Source of the DNA: Cordilura impudica
Lineage: Eukaryota > Arthropoda > Insecta > Diptera > Scathophagidae
NCBI GenBank assembly: GCA_963682025.1
Contig: OY821519.1
Coordinates: forward strand, 65,280,783-65,344,782
Reading direction: 5' to 3'
Length of the DNA: 64,000 bases
Below, one piece after another: positions 20,691 through 31,199 of this stretch (within the stretch, counting starts at the first letter, position 1; each line of letters opens with the position of its first letter). The notes beneath the pieces were generated by a model. That model worked only from the letters and a program-made list of their open reading frames with translations. It had not been told where the DNA came from and did no database searches. A program made the translations under genes and the position numbers.

Positions 20691-23483
20691 TCAAACAAAA
20701 AATTTTTTAAGTTCCTTTTTGAAAAGTAATGCGTTGCTTTGTACTTGGATATATGATGGTAAATTGTTCCAAAGACACGTGGTGTAGTTGAAAAATTGTC
20801 TAGTAGACATTAGATATTTGTATTTTTGTGATATCAAATTTCTTCCACGAGGCGATTGTGCAAAAATAATTTTGTTAAAAAGATATTCTGGGTTCTTCAG
20901 ATAAATAATCTTATGCATCATTAAAAGGCTTTTATATTTTAGTAAATCTTTAAAACTTGTATTATATAATTGGTATGAATATGATGATATACTATCTCGT
21001 CTACCTCTGTTGAAAACGTATCTGGCTATATTATTATATGTGACCTCGAGGCGATTAAAGTCAATAGTGTCGCAATTTGCAAATATTTCACACCCGTACA
21101 GTAGAACTGGTATTAAATAGGTTTTTGCCAAAAGCATTCTTATTTCAAACGGCGTCGATGATTGCACAGCCCACAAGTTTCTCAACATCCCATGAACTTT
21201 ACCAGCTGATATATTTATATGGTTAGACCAAGAAAGTTCAGCATTAAATGTGATCCCCAAGTTCGATGATGTTTGAACAAAGTCGATTCTTGAGTTGTTA
21301 ATATGTAGAAAAATATTGTCATTCAGTCTTTTTTTATTACTTCTTGAAATGAAAATACATTTTGATTTGTCAGGGTTTATACATAAGCCATTTGTACATG
21401 CCCATTTATGTATATTATCCAAGTCACTATTAATACAGTCAGAACAATGTTGAACATCTTCTATTCTGCTGCTTAAGTACAACTGTACATCATCAGCATA
21501 CATTTGTACGCCACAGTAATTCAGAACCTCAGGCAAATCGTTAATATACATACAGAAGAGCAATGGACCAAGAATGGACCCCTGAGGCACACCTCTGTCA
21601 ACATCCGCTGCTTTAGAAGTCACTCCATTTAAAGAAACCACTTGTTTACGATTAATAAGGTAAGAGGAAATAAGTTTATTAGCCGAACTTGAGAAATTAA
21701 AGATTTTCTCGAGTTTAGTGAGTAGAATCGAGTGATCAACAGTATCGAAGGCCTTACTGTGATCTAAAAGCACAAGAAATGATACCATATTCTTATCCAG
21801 CTTTGATCTAATTTCTTCCACTACATCGATCAAAACCGTAATGCAGCTTCTGTCCTGCCTAAACTCAGATTGTCTATCCGTAAGGAGATGTTGATTCTTT
21901 AAATACTCATTCATTTGCCGGTACATAAGATTTTCCATAACCTTGGATAAAAATGGTAGTATCGCAATAGGTCGGAAGTCGCTGTTATTCTTTGGAATAG
22001 GAATGATTTTTGCTTTTTTCCACATATCAGGAAAAATTGATTTTGTTAATATTGTATTAATTAAATACGTAAGAAATGGAAGAAGTTTAGGAACGACAAT
22101 TTTTAAAAATCTTGGATTAATTTCATCTAAGCCCACAGCATTTGACTTAATTGATGTAATACTTTTAAGAACTTCAGATTGATCCACACATAGAAAATCA
22201 AAACAGTTCTCAATAGGCACAGTATGAATTTTTTCGTACTCATTTTCAGTTGGTTTATTCACTTGAATTTCGACAAATTGTTTGTTTAACTTATCAACGT
22301 CCACATCAGAACCAACAGTGCAAGGATTTCTTTTCCCAATACCTATTTCACGGATCTCTTTCCATTTTCTCTTGCTATCAATAGCTGAAGAGAATTTCTG
22401 TCGATAATAACTGGATTTTGCAATATTTATGCAGTTCACAACTTCCTTTCTAATGGATTTGAATAATGCATGTAACTCAGGCGTTTTAAATTTCTTCCAA
22501 CGTTTATATGCCAAATCTCGTTTATCAATTAAACGTTTTATAATTGAAGTAAACCAAGGAGGCTGTATAGGTTTAAGTGTTCTTGTTTTTTCAGGCACAA
22601 TTTCATAAAATATTGTGAGAAGGTTATTTTGAATGAAAGCAATTTGATCATTAACATTCTCAAGACCATAATTTGAATCCCAATGAACGCAATCAATACG
22701 CTGGTTTAACGCTGTATAGTCAATTCCACGAAAATCTCTATAAGTGTAATGTACATCTTCATTGTTAACATAGGTATGATATATCATAAAAATTAAGTCA
22801 TGCTTCGAAAAAACAGGGGCAGAAAATTGATCGTAAAGCAGTATTTTGCTTTTATGATTAGTAAAGAATACATCAAGTAAACTGTTCGAGCCACTTGGAT
22901 AATGGGTTGGAACGATCGTATTAACAGGCAAAAGACCGAGCGTTTGCATGGGCTCTGAAAGTGACTTATCAACTAGCAGGTTACTATTGAAATCACCAGA
23001 AATGATTACGTCATTGTACAATAAGGACAGAGATTCAATTTTATCAAACAAGTCTTTGGTATCAATAAAGTTATACGGTCGATATACACAGGCGACAAGA
23101 ATTTTTTCTTTATCCTTCGTGTTTAATTCAAGAAATAGAAACTCAATCTCACTAGTAGGCTCTGATCTAAGCTTTACACAACAATTTATCTCCGTTCTCA
23201 CATAAATTGAGACACCACCAGCGTTTGCTATCCTATCAGCACGAAATAGTTTAAATCCCGGCAAATTGAAAATTGAATCATTGACTGAGGAATCGAACCA
23301 GGTTTCAGATACGCAGATGACGTCAACTCCAGAGGCAACAAAAATATATCTAAACTCATCTATCTTGTTATTAAGACTTTGTGCATTTATATGAACAATT
23401 TTGAGTCCAGATTTTTGTTTCGCCAGAATCCTTACCATGTTAAAAACGTTATCTTTGGAACTATAACTATTACCACAAATCAT
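20691..23483 (-). CDS. Endonuclease/reverse transcriptase ORF2 of CR1-like element
   Basis: 930 codons, uninterrupted, ATG at 23483. It nicks target DNA and copies the element RNA (target-primed reverse transcription). The N-terminal APE-type endonuclease shows HINAQSLNNK (about residue 31), SETWFD (59), GDFNSN (163), LLDVFF (202) and SKHD (226). The RT domain shows FRPIAILPFLSKVMENL (503), QSEFR (538, family QSGFR), LLDHSKAFDTVDH (572), GVPQGSILGPLLF (631) and YADD (662), with a thumb and C-terminal domain following. The catalytic Asp residues of the palm are present. Gly to Glu in QSEFR and Leu to His in LLDHS are unusual. Length fits a CR1/Jockey-group ORF2; clade by pattern only. Confidence 0.92.
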   Translation of the reverse strand: MICGNSYSSKDNVFNMVRILAKQKSGLKIVHINAQSLNNKIDEFRYIFVASGVDVICVSETWFDSSVNDSIFNLPGFKLFRADRIANAGGVSIYVRTEINCCVKLRSEPTSEIEFLFLELNTKDKEKILVACVYRPYNFIDTKDLFDKIESLSLLYNDVIISGDFNSNLLVDKSLSEPMQTLGLLPVNTIVPTHYPSGSNSLLDVFFTNHKSKILLYDQFSAPVFSKHDLIFMIYHTYVNNEDVHYTYRDFRGIDYTALNQRIDCVHWDSNYGLENVNDQIAFIQNNLLTIFYEIVPEKTRTLKPIQPPWFTSIIKRLIDKRDLAYKRWKKFKTPELHALFKSIRKEVVNCINIAKSSYYRQKFSSAIDSKRKWKEIREIGIGKRNPCTVGSDVDVDKLNKQFVEIQVNKPTENEYEKIHTVPIENCFDFLCVDQSEVLKSITSIKSNAVGLDEINPRFLKIVVPKLLPFLTYLINTILTKSIFPDMWKKAKIIPIPKNNSDFRPIAILPFLSKVMENLMYRQMNEYLKNQHLLTDRQSEFRQDRSCITVLIDVVEEIRSKLDKNMVSFLVLLDHSKAFDTVDHSILLTKLEKIFNFSSSANKLISSYLINRKQVVSLNGVTSKAADVDRGVPQGSILGPLLFCMYINDLPEVLNYCGVQMYADDVQLYLSSRIEDVQHCSDCINSDLDNIHKWACTNGLCINPDKSKCIFISRSNKKRLNDNIFLHINNSRIDFVQTSSNLGITFNAELSWSNHINISAGKVHGMLRNLWAVQSSTPFEIRMLLAKTYLIPVLLYGCEIFANCDTIDFNRLEVTYNNIARYVFNRGRRDSISSYSYQLYNTSFKDLLKYKSLLMMHKIIYLKNPEYLFNKIIFAQSPRGRNLISQKYKYLMSTRQFFNYTTCLWNNLPSYIQVQSNALLFKKELKKFFV

Positions 23484-23700
23484 ATATCACAGATTTTAAA
23501 GCAACACAATTGTATGTTATTAGAATAAATGGTAATAAAAAAGGAACAAAACTAATACAAATTTTAAAATTAATAAAATAATTGCAAAGAAAAATTAAAG
23601 AGAAATAGATTAAAGTAATTTTAAAATGGAAAAAAGTAGATAAAAAGTAGAAAATCAAAAAATATTTATATAAAATGTATGAAGTGAAGTGAAAAATATA

Positions 23701-23842
23701 TCAGGCACCATCATTTCTATCTGGCATCGCTTCATCATGAAATTCATCATTGTTTCGAAAAGGAAATAACTCTTTTAATATTTCTATTGAGGGTATACAT
23801 AATGATTCATCGCTTCCCAGTTTCGAATTTGATATAATTTTT
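23701..23842 (-). pseudogene. C-terminal tail of ORF1 (CR1-like element)
   Basis: Minus-strand frame NSKLGSDESLCIPSIEILKE, LFPFRNNDEFHDEAMPDRND, GA and stop, truncated at the insertion border 23842. It sits 218 bases upstream of ORF2 in the same orientation, where ORF1 of a two-ORF non-LTR element should end. No zinc knuckle remains. Confidence 0.6.
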
Positions 23843-23847
23843 CATCA

Positions 23848-24425
23848 AAAATTATATCAAAAAACATTTACTGGTACAAAAACTACGTTGATCGTTTGAA
23901 TAACTTCGATTTGGAATCAAATAATATGCACAAATCTAAAACCATATGGAATAACACGTGCAATAGGTTAATTGATAATATGAAATCTAGATCTTATCAA
24001 AACTACCGACAAACTGCACTAAAAAGTCAACAACGAAATTATAAGTTTTTGTTTAAGTTTCATTCAAAGGCCTTACCTATTGTAACGAAAAATATAACCA
24101 ACACCAAATATCCCTACTAATGAAAACTCGCGGAGATCTTTTAATGCTAAACTCGAATAAATATATCACCAACCAATCCACTCTCTGTTCTTTGTGGAAT
24201 CTGAATGAAGAAGAAACAATTTTACATTTTATGGGAAGGTGCCCTGTACTTGCAGGTATACGAAGAAGATTTCTAGAGAGCTCGGGATTTCCAGATTATG
24301 AAATTTATTATCTTCTAAATGGGGGAAGAGAGGAAAACTGGAATTCACTTTATCTTTTTGTAATGAATTATCGAAAATTTTTAATAGATGAATTAAATTT
24401 TTTTAAAAAAAAAACCAAGCCGTAA
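23848..24425 (+). pseudogene. C-terminal domain of element 1
   Basis: Resumes the element-1 frame after the CR1-like insert: KIISKNIYWYKNYVDRLNNF, SKTIWNNTCNRLIDNM, then after a stop/shift at 24118-24120 KTRGDLLMLNSNKY, and TLCSLWNLNEEETILHFMGR with CPVLAGIRRRF. The C..C...E...H....C pattern is the C-terminal cysteine/histidine motif common behind non-LTR RT domains. It ends with stop at 24423-24425, followed by the 3' UTR. Confidence 0.85.
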
Positions 24426-24552
24426 ATATCTTTATGATTATAAATATACGCAATTATAAAATTTGCATATTAAAGCTTTATATTAAAACAAATATTGTAA
24501 TACCAAATTGTTATATTATATAATTCAATAAAGAAAGAATCTATCTATCTAT

Positions 24553-24630
24553 TAATATACGTTTGGTCAAAATCGGGATAAAACGGTGGAACAAAACATC
24601 GGTCACAAGAAATCACTAGCCTATTAATTT
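24553..24630 (+). repeat. CTAG-ended dispersed repeat, right part
   Basis: Continuation of the repeat split at 18763. It starts with the second TAATATAC and runs through GGTGGAACAAAACATCGGTC to CTAGCCTATTAATTTATTTC, the family's right end. Confidence 0.9.
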
Positions 24631-24759
24631 ATTTCATTTGTTGCAATTTTTTTAATTATAAAGTATATCGAACGTTGTTTCGCCCTAGGTTTTAATAATT
24701 CAAAAATTCTGTTTTTTTTTTTCATTTACAAATTAATTCGCACAAAGTTTCAAGACTCG

Positions 24760-25200
24760 CTTTCAGAGTACTCTAGATATGTGATAATAACTATGTTCTT
24801 TGTATCGGAGCTACCGAACCCGCCCATTTTTAGGACGCCTAATCAAATCTTCGACTTTTTATTAGAAGTGCCAAGCTCTCTTATCCGACTTCGCCCCTTT
24901 TCTGGTTGTACTACGTACATTTATAACCAATAAAAGTTTGGAGTCTACATATTTTGTGACTAGTATTTACTTTCTATGGATGTGCCCAGCCCACTTATCC
25001 TATCCCGCCCATTATTGGCACTGTTACGTACATTTATAACTAATGAACTCTCCCAAAGTTTCAACATTCCCGCTATTATAATACTATTAACATGTGATTA
25101 AAAATAATTTCTTTGTGATATGCCAAGCCTTCTTTTTCCATTCCGCCCATTTTATTTGTAAACCTTACCCTTAGCCTAAAGTTACAGACTAACACTGATT
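24760..25200 (+). repeat. GCCCATTTTTGGCAC tandem-like repeat
   Basis: Three to four degenerate units built on CCGCCCATTNTTGGCACT ... TACGTACATTTATAACCAAT ... ATATGTGATAATAA. The same units occur at 31200-31402 and 32765-33240 with GTGCCACGCCCAC. Non-coding. Confidence 0.7.
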
Positions 25201-25204
25201 TTTA

Positions 25205-25870
25205 AACAATTTCTTTTAACTCATACTCTCTCTCAGTCAGTCTGTGTGCCATGGGGCAACTACATTCCCCTCATCCAATTGATCTGAAACTTGGCCCATA
25301 GTCTTATAGTGACTGCAGATTAATTTTGGGGTAGTCACGTACAGTCACGCATAGTCACCCACAGTCACGGAGTGATTTAAAACCCATTTCCACTTATCCG
25401 ATCGATCTGAAACTTGGTCGATAGATTTGCTGTGAAAACAGATTAACTTTGACATAGTCATGTACAGTCACACATAGTCACGCACAGTCACGGAGACATT
25501 AAAACCTCACTTCCCCTCATCCGGTCTATCTGAAACTTTGTCCATAGACTTGTTGTGGCCAAAGATTAATTTTAAGATAGTCACGTATAGTCACGCACAG
25601 TCTCGAAGTGGTTTAAACTCCATTTCCCCCATCCGCTCGATCTGAAACTTTGTCCATAGACTTGTTGTGGCCAAATATTAATTGTAAAATAGTCACACAC
25701 AGTCACGCGCAGTCACGGAGTGATCTCCCCTCATTCAATCAATCTGAAACTTGGTCCACAGACTTGTTGTAACCAAAGACTAATTTTAAAATAGTCACGC
25801 AAAGTCACGCACAGTCACGGAGAGATTCAAACTCATATGCATAAGGAAAGAAAGAGTTTTAATAAAAACT
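25205..25870 (+). repeat. GTCACGCACAG tandem array (DINE-associated)
   Basis: About five units of 105-125 bp: AGTCACGCACAGTCACGGAG, then CCCCTCATCCGATCGATCTG with AAACTTGGTCCATAGACTTG and TTGTGACCAAAGATTAATTT. Begins with a CTCTCTCAGTCAGTCTGTGT tract and ends with TTTTTTTATGGGTTAGATTA, which mirrors the start of the inverted copy at 40340. Confidence 0.85.
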
Positions 25871-26515
25871 TTTTTTATGGGTTAGATTATTATATATAAG
25901 ATTATTTTTTTTTTTTTATATTATTAACGTATTTAACCTTTTCCAATATAACAAACAAAAATATAAAACAACTTTGAAACAAATATGTTTGTATATGAGT
26001 ACTCATTGTATACCACAATATACGTGTTTGTTTGTGTCCAGAAAAAAACAAGTTGTTTTTGATTAACTAATATTTAGCGTTAACGGCGGACACTCCCTCC
26101 GTATTTTTAATTTTATTATTTCTATTATTTTTCGCAATAACAGCTCCACTGGCACCAAGTTTTACGTGCTAGTAAATGCTGCCACTTACGATGAAAAAAA
26201 AAATGTATTATTATGATTTATTTCTTGAAATGCGATCTTGTTTAATTTGGGAACCCTGAATATAGTTATTGTACAATTCGGATGGGTTGTTTCAATGAAG
26301 GGCAAAATTTTAACCATTTTGCTATACTATGCTTAGTTTTCGAGATAAAAGCGATTATAGGTTCCCCATCAAAATTTAAAATTTTTCGATCTGATAACCC
26401 TAAAAAGAGCAAACGCCCAATTCATATCGGCTTAGGGATTTTATGTTCCCCGGTATAAATTGGTTTTTAAATTTGACAACTCTAAAAATATTTTTAAAGG
26501 AACAATTAAAAAAAA
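25871..26515. other. fry intron, no feature
   Basis: AT-rich intronic sequence. A block at about 26400-26460 (CCCAATTCATATCGGCTTAG) is not assigned. Confidence 0.4.
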
Positions 26516-26516
26516 A

Positions 26517-26833
26517 ACAAGTAAGAGTGTTAAATTTGGCCGAGCCGAATCTTTGATACCCTCCATCTTTTTCATTTTCAGTTTTCATTTGTTTTATCAT
26601 TTTCAATTTTTCACTTTTCAATTTTCATCTTTCGTTTTTCATTTTTAGTTTTTCATTTTTAATTGAATTTTCCATTTTTCATTTTCCATTTTCCACTTTT
26701 CATTTTTCATTTTCCATTTTCATTTTCGATTTTTAATTTTTCATTTTTCATTTGCCATTTTTCATTTTTCAATTTTCATTTTTCATTTTCCATTTTTAAT
26801 TTTTTATTTTTCATTTTCCGTTTTCCATTTTTC

Positions 26834-26865
<32 letters not shown>

Positions 26866-27359
26866 TTATATTTTCATTTTTCAATTTTCATTTTCCATAT
26901 TCCACTTTCCATTTTTCATTTTTAATTTTTAATTTTTCATTTTGCATTTTCCATTTGCCATTTTTAATTCTAAATTTTTCATTTTCCATTTTTTCATTTT
27001 CCATTTTTTACTTTCCATTTTTCATTTTCCATTTTCATTTTCGATTTTTAATTTTTCATTTTTCATTTGCCATTTTTCATTTTTCAATTTTCATTTTTCA
27101 TTTTTCATTTTTCATTTTTCATTTTCCATTTTTAATTTTTTATTTTTCATTTTCCGTTTTCCATTTTTCATTTTCCATTTTTCATTTTTATATTTTCATT
27201 TTTCATTTTCCATATTCCACTTTCCATTTTTCATTTTTAATTTTTAATTTTTCATTTTGCATTTGCCATTCTAAATTTTTCATTTTCCATTTTTTCATTT
27301 TCCATTTTTTACTTTCCATTTTCCATTTTTCATTTTCCAATTTTCATTTTTCATTTTTA

Positions 27360-27391
<32 letters not shown>

Positions 27392-28396
27392 TTCAATTTT
27401 AATTTTTCATTTTCCATTTTCAATTTTTCAATTTTTCAATTTTCATTTTTCATGTTCCATTTTCCATTTCTCATTTTTCCATTTTTAATTTTTAATTTTT
27501 CATTTTCCATTTTTAATTTTTAATTTTTAATTTTTAATTTTTAATTTTAAATTTTTAATTTTTAATTTTTAATTTTTAATTTTTAATTTTTAATTTTTAA
27601 TTTTTAATTTTTAATTTTTAATTTTTAATTTTTAATTTTTAATTTTTAATTTTTAATTTTTAATTTTTAATTTTTAATTTTTAATTTTTAATTTTTAATT
27701 TTTAATTTTTAATTTTTAATTTTTAATTTTTAATTTTTAATTTTTAATTTTTAATTTTTAATTTTTAATTTTTCATTTGCCACTTTTCATTTCCCGTTTT
27801 TCAATTTTCATTTTCCATTTTCGATTTTCAATTTTTCATTTTCAATTTTTCATTTTCCATTTTTCATTTTTCATTTTTCGTTGTTCATTTTCCATTTTTT
27901 ATTTTTATTAATTTTTAATTTTTAATATTTAATTTTAATGATTTTACCACTTGCTTAGGCCAATGTGACACATGCAGTATTAATATACACACAACTGTAA
28001 TGACTTCAACAATACGAAGAATTACAACATATACAACATATCTTAAGAAAAGCAACAAACAACAAATTTTATTTTTTCAAGAGATTTTTCAAAGTTTCAT
28101 TCATAGCTCGTGATCCCTTTGACCGATTTTGACGATTTTGAATAGCAACTCCTTTGGGATGATAATAAACGATTTTATACAAAAACGAACGGTCTAGCTT
28201 AGATATTGACGGCGTGATCGTGATTTCCACAGACAGACGGACAAACGGACAGGCGGTCATCGGTAAATCAACTTCCCTTGTTATAAGGATCAAGAAAATA
28301 TTTTTTTTTGGGGGTCTCAGGAATTTATTTCGATGCGTTACAAATGGAATGACAAACCTATATATACCCTCTGCCACTGAGGTGTGGCGGGTATAA
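26517..28396 (+). mobile_element. DINE-B element with a 1.4-kb internal array
   Basis: Starts AACAAGTAAGAGTGTTAAAT followed by the hairpin TTTGGCCGAGCCGAA and GATACCCTCC. It ends with GACAGACGGACAAACGGACA (GTCY microsatellite on the other strand) and CTCTGCCACTGAGGTGTGGC plus GGGTATAA. These are the parts expected of mini-me/DINE-type non-autonomous elements (Helentron-derived): 5' hairpin, GTCY repeat, 3' stem-loop. The space between start and GTCY is filled by the T-rich array at 26560-27935. Confidence 0.75.
26560..27935 (+). repeat. T-rich minisatellite with perfect TTTTTAA run
   Basis: Units of TTTTTCATTTTCCATTTTTC type with a higher-order duplication: the blocks at about 26695-26950 and 26995-27260 are nearly identical. 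At about 27500-27772 it becomes an almost perfect run of the 7-mer TTTTTAA, some 38 copies. The long FHFPFFIF-type frames here are repeat by-products. Confidence 0.9.
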
Positions 28397-28898
28397 AAAA
28401 AGAAAACATTTACGACGCATAGTTTTCAATTTTATGTTCTCCCCAAAATTAGTACATAGACGTATTACAGATCAGTAGACCGGTGAATCAGTGATGAGCG
28501 TAACAATTATATACTATTATATCGATAATTTCACAACGTTAATAATCTAATTAAAAAAAACGAATTGCAGTAAATTAATAATCTAATAAAAAACGAATTT
28601 CAGGTTTGTAAGATTATTAGCATTACAATCCCATCTAGAACAATTATTTGGCAACTAGTTTTAAGAACTCTTCACACTACAAGACATGTAGCTGATATGG
28701 CTATGCTAATCCAGCGAAAGCTATATTGGAAAAAAACTCAGATTATTCGAACCGAACAAAAACTAAATATTTGATCATCTATATTGTTATATTTCTGCAA
28801 ATTTTCATACCATTATATATTCACAAGATAAGCATGAGCATATTGAATAAGCCCTCTTATTATTCAAAAATAAAAAATAAAAAAGTCAACAAACTTAC
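28397..28898. other. fry intron, no feature
   Basis: AT-rich intronic sequence with a short local duplication (AATAATCTAATNAAAAACGAAT at about 28540-28600). Confidence 0.4.
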
Positions 28899-29100
28899 GT
28901 TGGATCTATAACGCTATAAAGTGTGGTCACTCTAGCATAGCAAATTGGCCACGCTTGGGCAACAGCCGAAGGACACTTTTGTAAAATACGATCTCGTTCT
29001 AAGAAACCAAATAAACATGCTGACCACGGATCAAATTGTTGCTGCGGCATTGTACTGTTCTGTGATAGGTTCAAGGTGGAGGTTGAAGATTTCGAATTAT
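28899..29100 (-). CDS. fry: furry exon
   Basis: Codes for [66 protein letters not shown]. It matches the Furry segment with DPW..CLF.FL...LP..CP.A...AWP.A..R. Acceptor TTTTCTCTTAG, donor GTAAGT. It receives one base (G plus AT gives Asp) and passes on AC. Only 64 bases separate it from the previous exon. Confidence 0.95.
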
Positions 29101-29164
29101 CTAAGAGAAAATTAAAAAGAAGGATTAAAATGAAATATGAGTTTGTATAATTAGCGTTATTTAC

Positions 29165-29291
29165 CATCTGTTAGTCCAGCCAACCAAACACCACTAGAAC
29201 GCTCAGCTATCCATTGTAAATCGATTTGTGTGGCATTTAATATGGCTGTTTTTTCAGCTTGTGGCAGATGAGGCAAACATTTTTCCAACAC
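29165..29291 (-). CDS. fry: furry exon
   Basis: Codes for [42 protein letters not shown]. The DLQW motif matches Furry (DLQWLVEW in human). Acceptor is AACAG|GTG at 29292. The donor GTAAAT is weak but the phase fits (one base left). The in-frame partner upstream ends DKCCPQ at 33722. Confidence 0.93.
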
Positions 29292-29622
29292 CTGTTTAAT
29301 GGAAAATTTAAAAAAATTTATGGAAAAATTCTATAAAACAAAAAATGCATATAATAATAAGTCAAAGTAATAAGTCAAATGACAAATAAGTTTTGAGTTT
29401 TTAAATTAAAAATTTGTTTTTTCAAAAAAAAAAAAAAAAATCTTTGGCGCCCGAGCAGCATTCGAAACGGAACGACGTTTGTGTATAACGTAAAGAAGTA
29501 TATTCTTTTCAAGGTTAGAAATTTAGGGTTAGCTTTAATGGAGTTTATTTTTTTATGCTGACCAATTTTTTAGTTTAGGCATCCTCGGTTTTTGTAGAGC
29601 ATAAAGCAGAGGATATGTATGT
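29292..29622. other. fry intron, no feature
   Basis: AT-rich intronic sequence up to the target duplication ATGTATGT of the foldback element (29615-29622). Confidence 0.4.
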
Positions 29623-30708
29623 TAGGGCGACAGCGGTTTGTATGAAAAAAAAATTTTGGTCGAATTTTGAGGTGTGCGGGTCGGATTATTGTGACACTGG
29701 ATTTAAAACTTTAGTGTGCAAAATTTGAGCCAAATCGGACAATGCTTTCTGAACGCGGATTGGGTTCAAAGTTCAAATATGCATTTATATGTTAAAATCA
29801 TCAAAAAATTACATTATTTCGATATTTTGTTTTAAAAACATGTAAATCTCCTTAAACTTGACCTTTGACCTTAAAGAGTGACAGTTTATAGTGCTTCAAT
29901 TTAACCTTAATTTACAAGATTGAGAACCTATATCAAGTAGTATAATATTTTGACAAAAGGTACTTGAAATATGAAAACACGAAAAAGATGTAGCCTAACA
30001 GTTGAAAAAGTATGAAAAATCACATTTTTCTTCAAATCCGCTGAAATAAAAACGCTGCCCTCGCCAAATTAGGAACAGGATACCTACAATATTTGGCATT
30101 TTCAATCAGATATATTTTGTTAATAAGACGTTCAAGTCCAATCGTTGATTTCTAAAAGTTTCTTGAACAACATTTTTGAAAAAGTAAAATTGGAGATTTT
30201 TAAATAGTGCTAAAAAATACGTACCGTTTTGACATTAATTTAGAACGGCATAACAATAGGCGAGATTCAAAATACCTTACATATGATTATTTAGGGATCA
30301 GGAGAATGCAAAAATGTTCTTGTTGTAAATTATTTCAATGTCTTTAAAAATGTGAGCTCGATTTTCTTAATCAAGTGGTCTGCGGCGCATTTATTGCCTG
30401 GGGAACTTGATATAACTTGGCAGTTTTTCAACCGATAATAGATTTTGTTGTTTTATTAGAAAGATAATTTACTCTAGATTATGGTATATTAATCAATTTA
30501 ATTGTAACGCAATTATTAATATCAAAATTTTGGTGAAAAAAAAAATTTTTTTTTTTGATAATTTTTATATATAAATGCATATTTCAACTTTGAACTCAAA
30601 GTGCGTCCAGAAAGCATTGTCCGGTTTGGCTTAAATTTTGCGCACTAAAGTTTTAGATCCAACGTCACGTCTTGAAATTCCAAAAAAAAAAATTTGGGTG
30701 TCACCGTA
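29623..30708. mobile_element. hAT-like foldback element, family E, copy 1
   Basis: 1,086 bp between perfect 8-bp duplications ATGTATGT (29615-29622 and 30709-30716). Ends are TAGGGCGACAGCGG and, inverted, TACGGTGACACCC. Arms are about 190 bp (GAGCCAAATCGGACAATGCT, GTTCAAAGTTCAAATATGCA and their inverses near 30530-30640). The middle is non-coding and AT-rich. TAGGG termini with an 8-bp duplication fit the hAT superfamily. Confidence 0.82.
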
Positions 30709-30716
30709 ATGTATGT

Positions 30717-31199
30717 ATACATACGTATATGTCGTAGTGATGCTTAAAGGTAATGGCTTGAATGAGGGTGTACTATTCAGGAAAAAAATCACTGATGGAA
30801 TAAGAGAAGCTATTTCCTCTAACAGTTTGGATTCAATAAATATAAAAATATCATCATAATCTTTGTTTTGTAAGTGTAGAAAACCTCTATACAATCTTGA
30901 GACATACATATAAGAATAGTAAAGTATAGCCCAATATCAACTTTCAATTAAAATATGACAGATCAAATAAAGGCCATAATTCTGATTAAATGATCAGTAA
31001 AATATTTAGAATTCTCAATAATAACAGTAGCCATTAAGTCGGATAAGCTCTGTGATCAATGTAACAATAATTATAGTTTATCGACAGTGAATTAAGATTT
31101 AAGATTTTATGCATTCAAAATTTACACATTTTAAATAAGTAAAATAAATTAGCTCAAGATTGATTATTACATTTAACATTAATATTTTTTAAATTTATT
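30717..31199. other. fry intron, no feature
   Basis: AT-rich intronic sequence. Nothing recognised. Confidence 0.4.

Larger units (their letters stand above)
20488..23842 (-). mobile_element. Non-LTR retrotransposon 2, CR1-like, antisense in element 1
   Basis: 3.36 kb, oriented minus, inserted within element 1 with a CATCA target duplication. From its 5' side: the C-terminal tail of an ORF1 (23842-23701), an AT-rich spacer, a complete ORF2 (23483-20691) and a 3' UTR ending in a doubled AATTCAATAAAA motif (about 20500-20530), a short 3' repeat as in CR1-type elements. It is 5'-truncated within ORF1. It looks much younger than its host, since ORF2 has no stop or frameshift. Confidence 0.88.
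18764..24552 (+). mobile_element. Non-LTR retrotransposon 1, 5'-truncated, with two nested inserts
   Basis: Flanked by the perfect 8-bp duplication TAATATAC. The 3' end is AATTCAATAAAGAAAGAATC followed by (TCTA)n, a short tandem tail as seen in several non-LTR clades. The element starts inside the reverse-transcriptase domain, so it is 5'-truncated. It is interrupted by a 350-bp SINE-like insert (19595-19944) and a CR1-like element in opposite orientation (20488-23842). Removing both gives one collinear reading frame for RT and C-terminal domain. The clade is uncertain. Confidence 0.88.

Noticed and set aside
26663..27488. Several long Phe/His-rich open frames
   Set aside because: They fall entirely in the TTTTTCATTTTCC array; composition and repetition show they are not genes.
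27500..27772. Telomere-like repeat (TTTTTAA)n
   Set aside because: Flies with this gene content do not use short telomerase repeats, and the run lies inside a DINE element in a gene intron.
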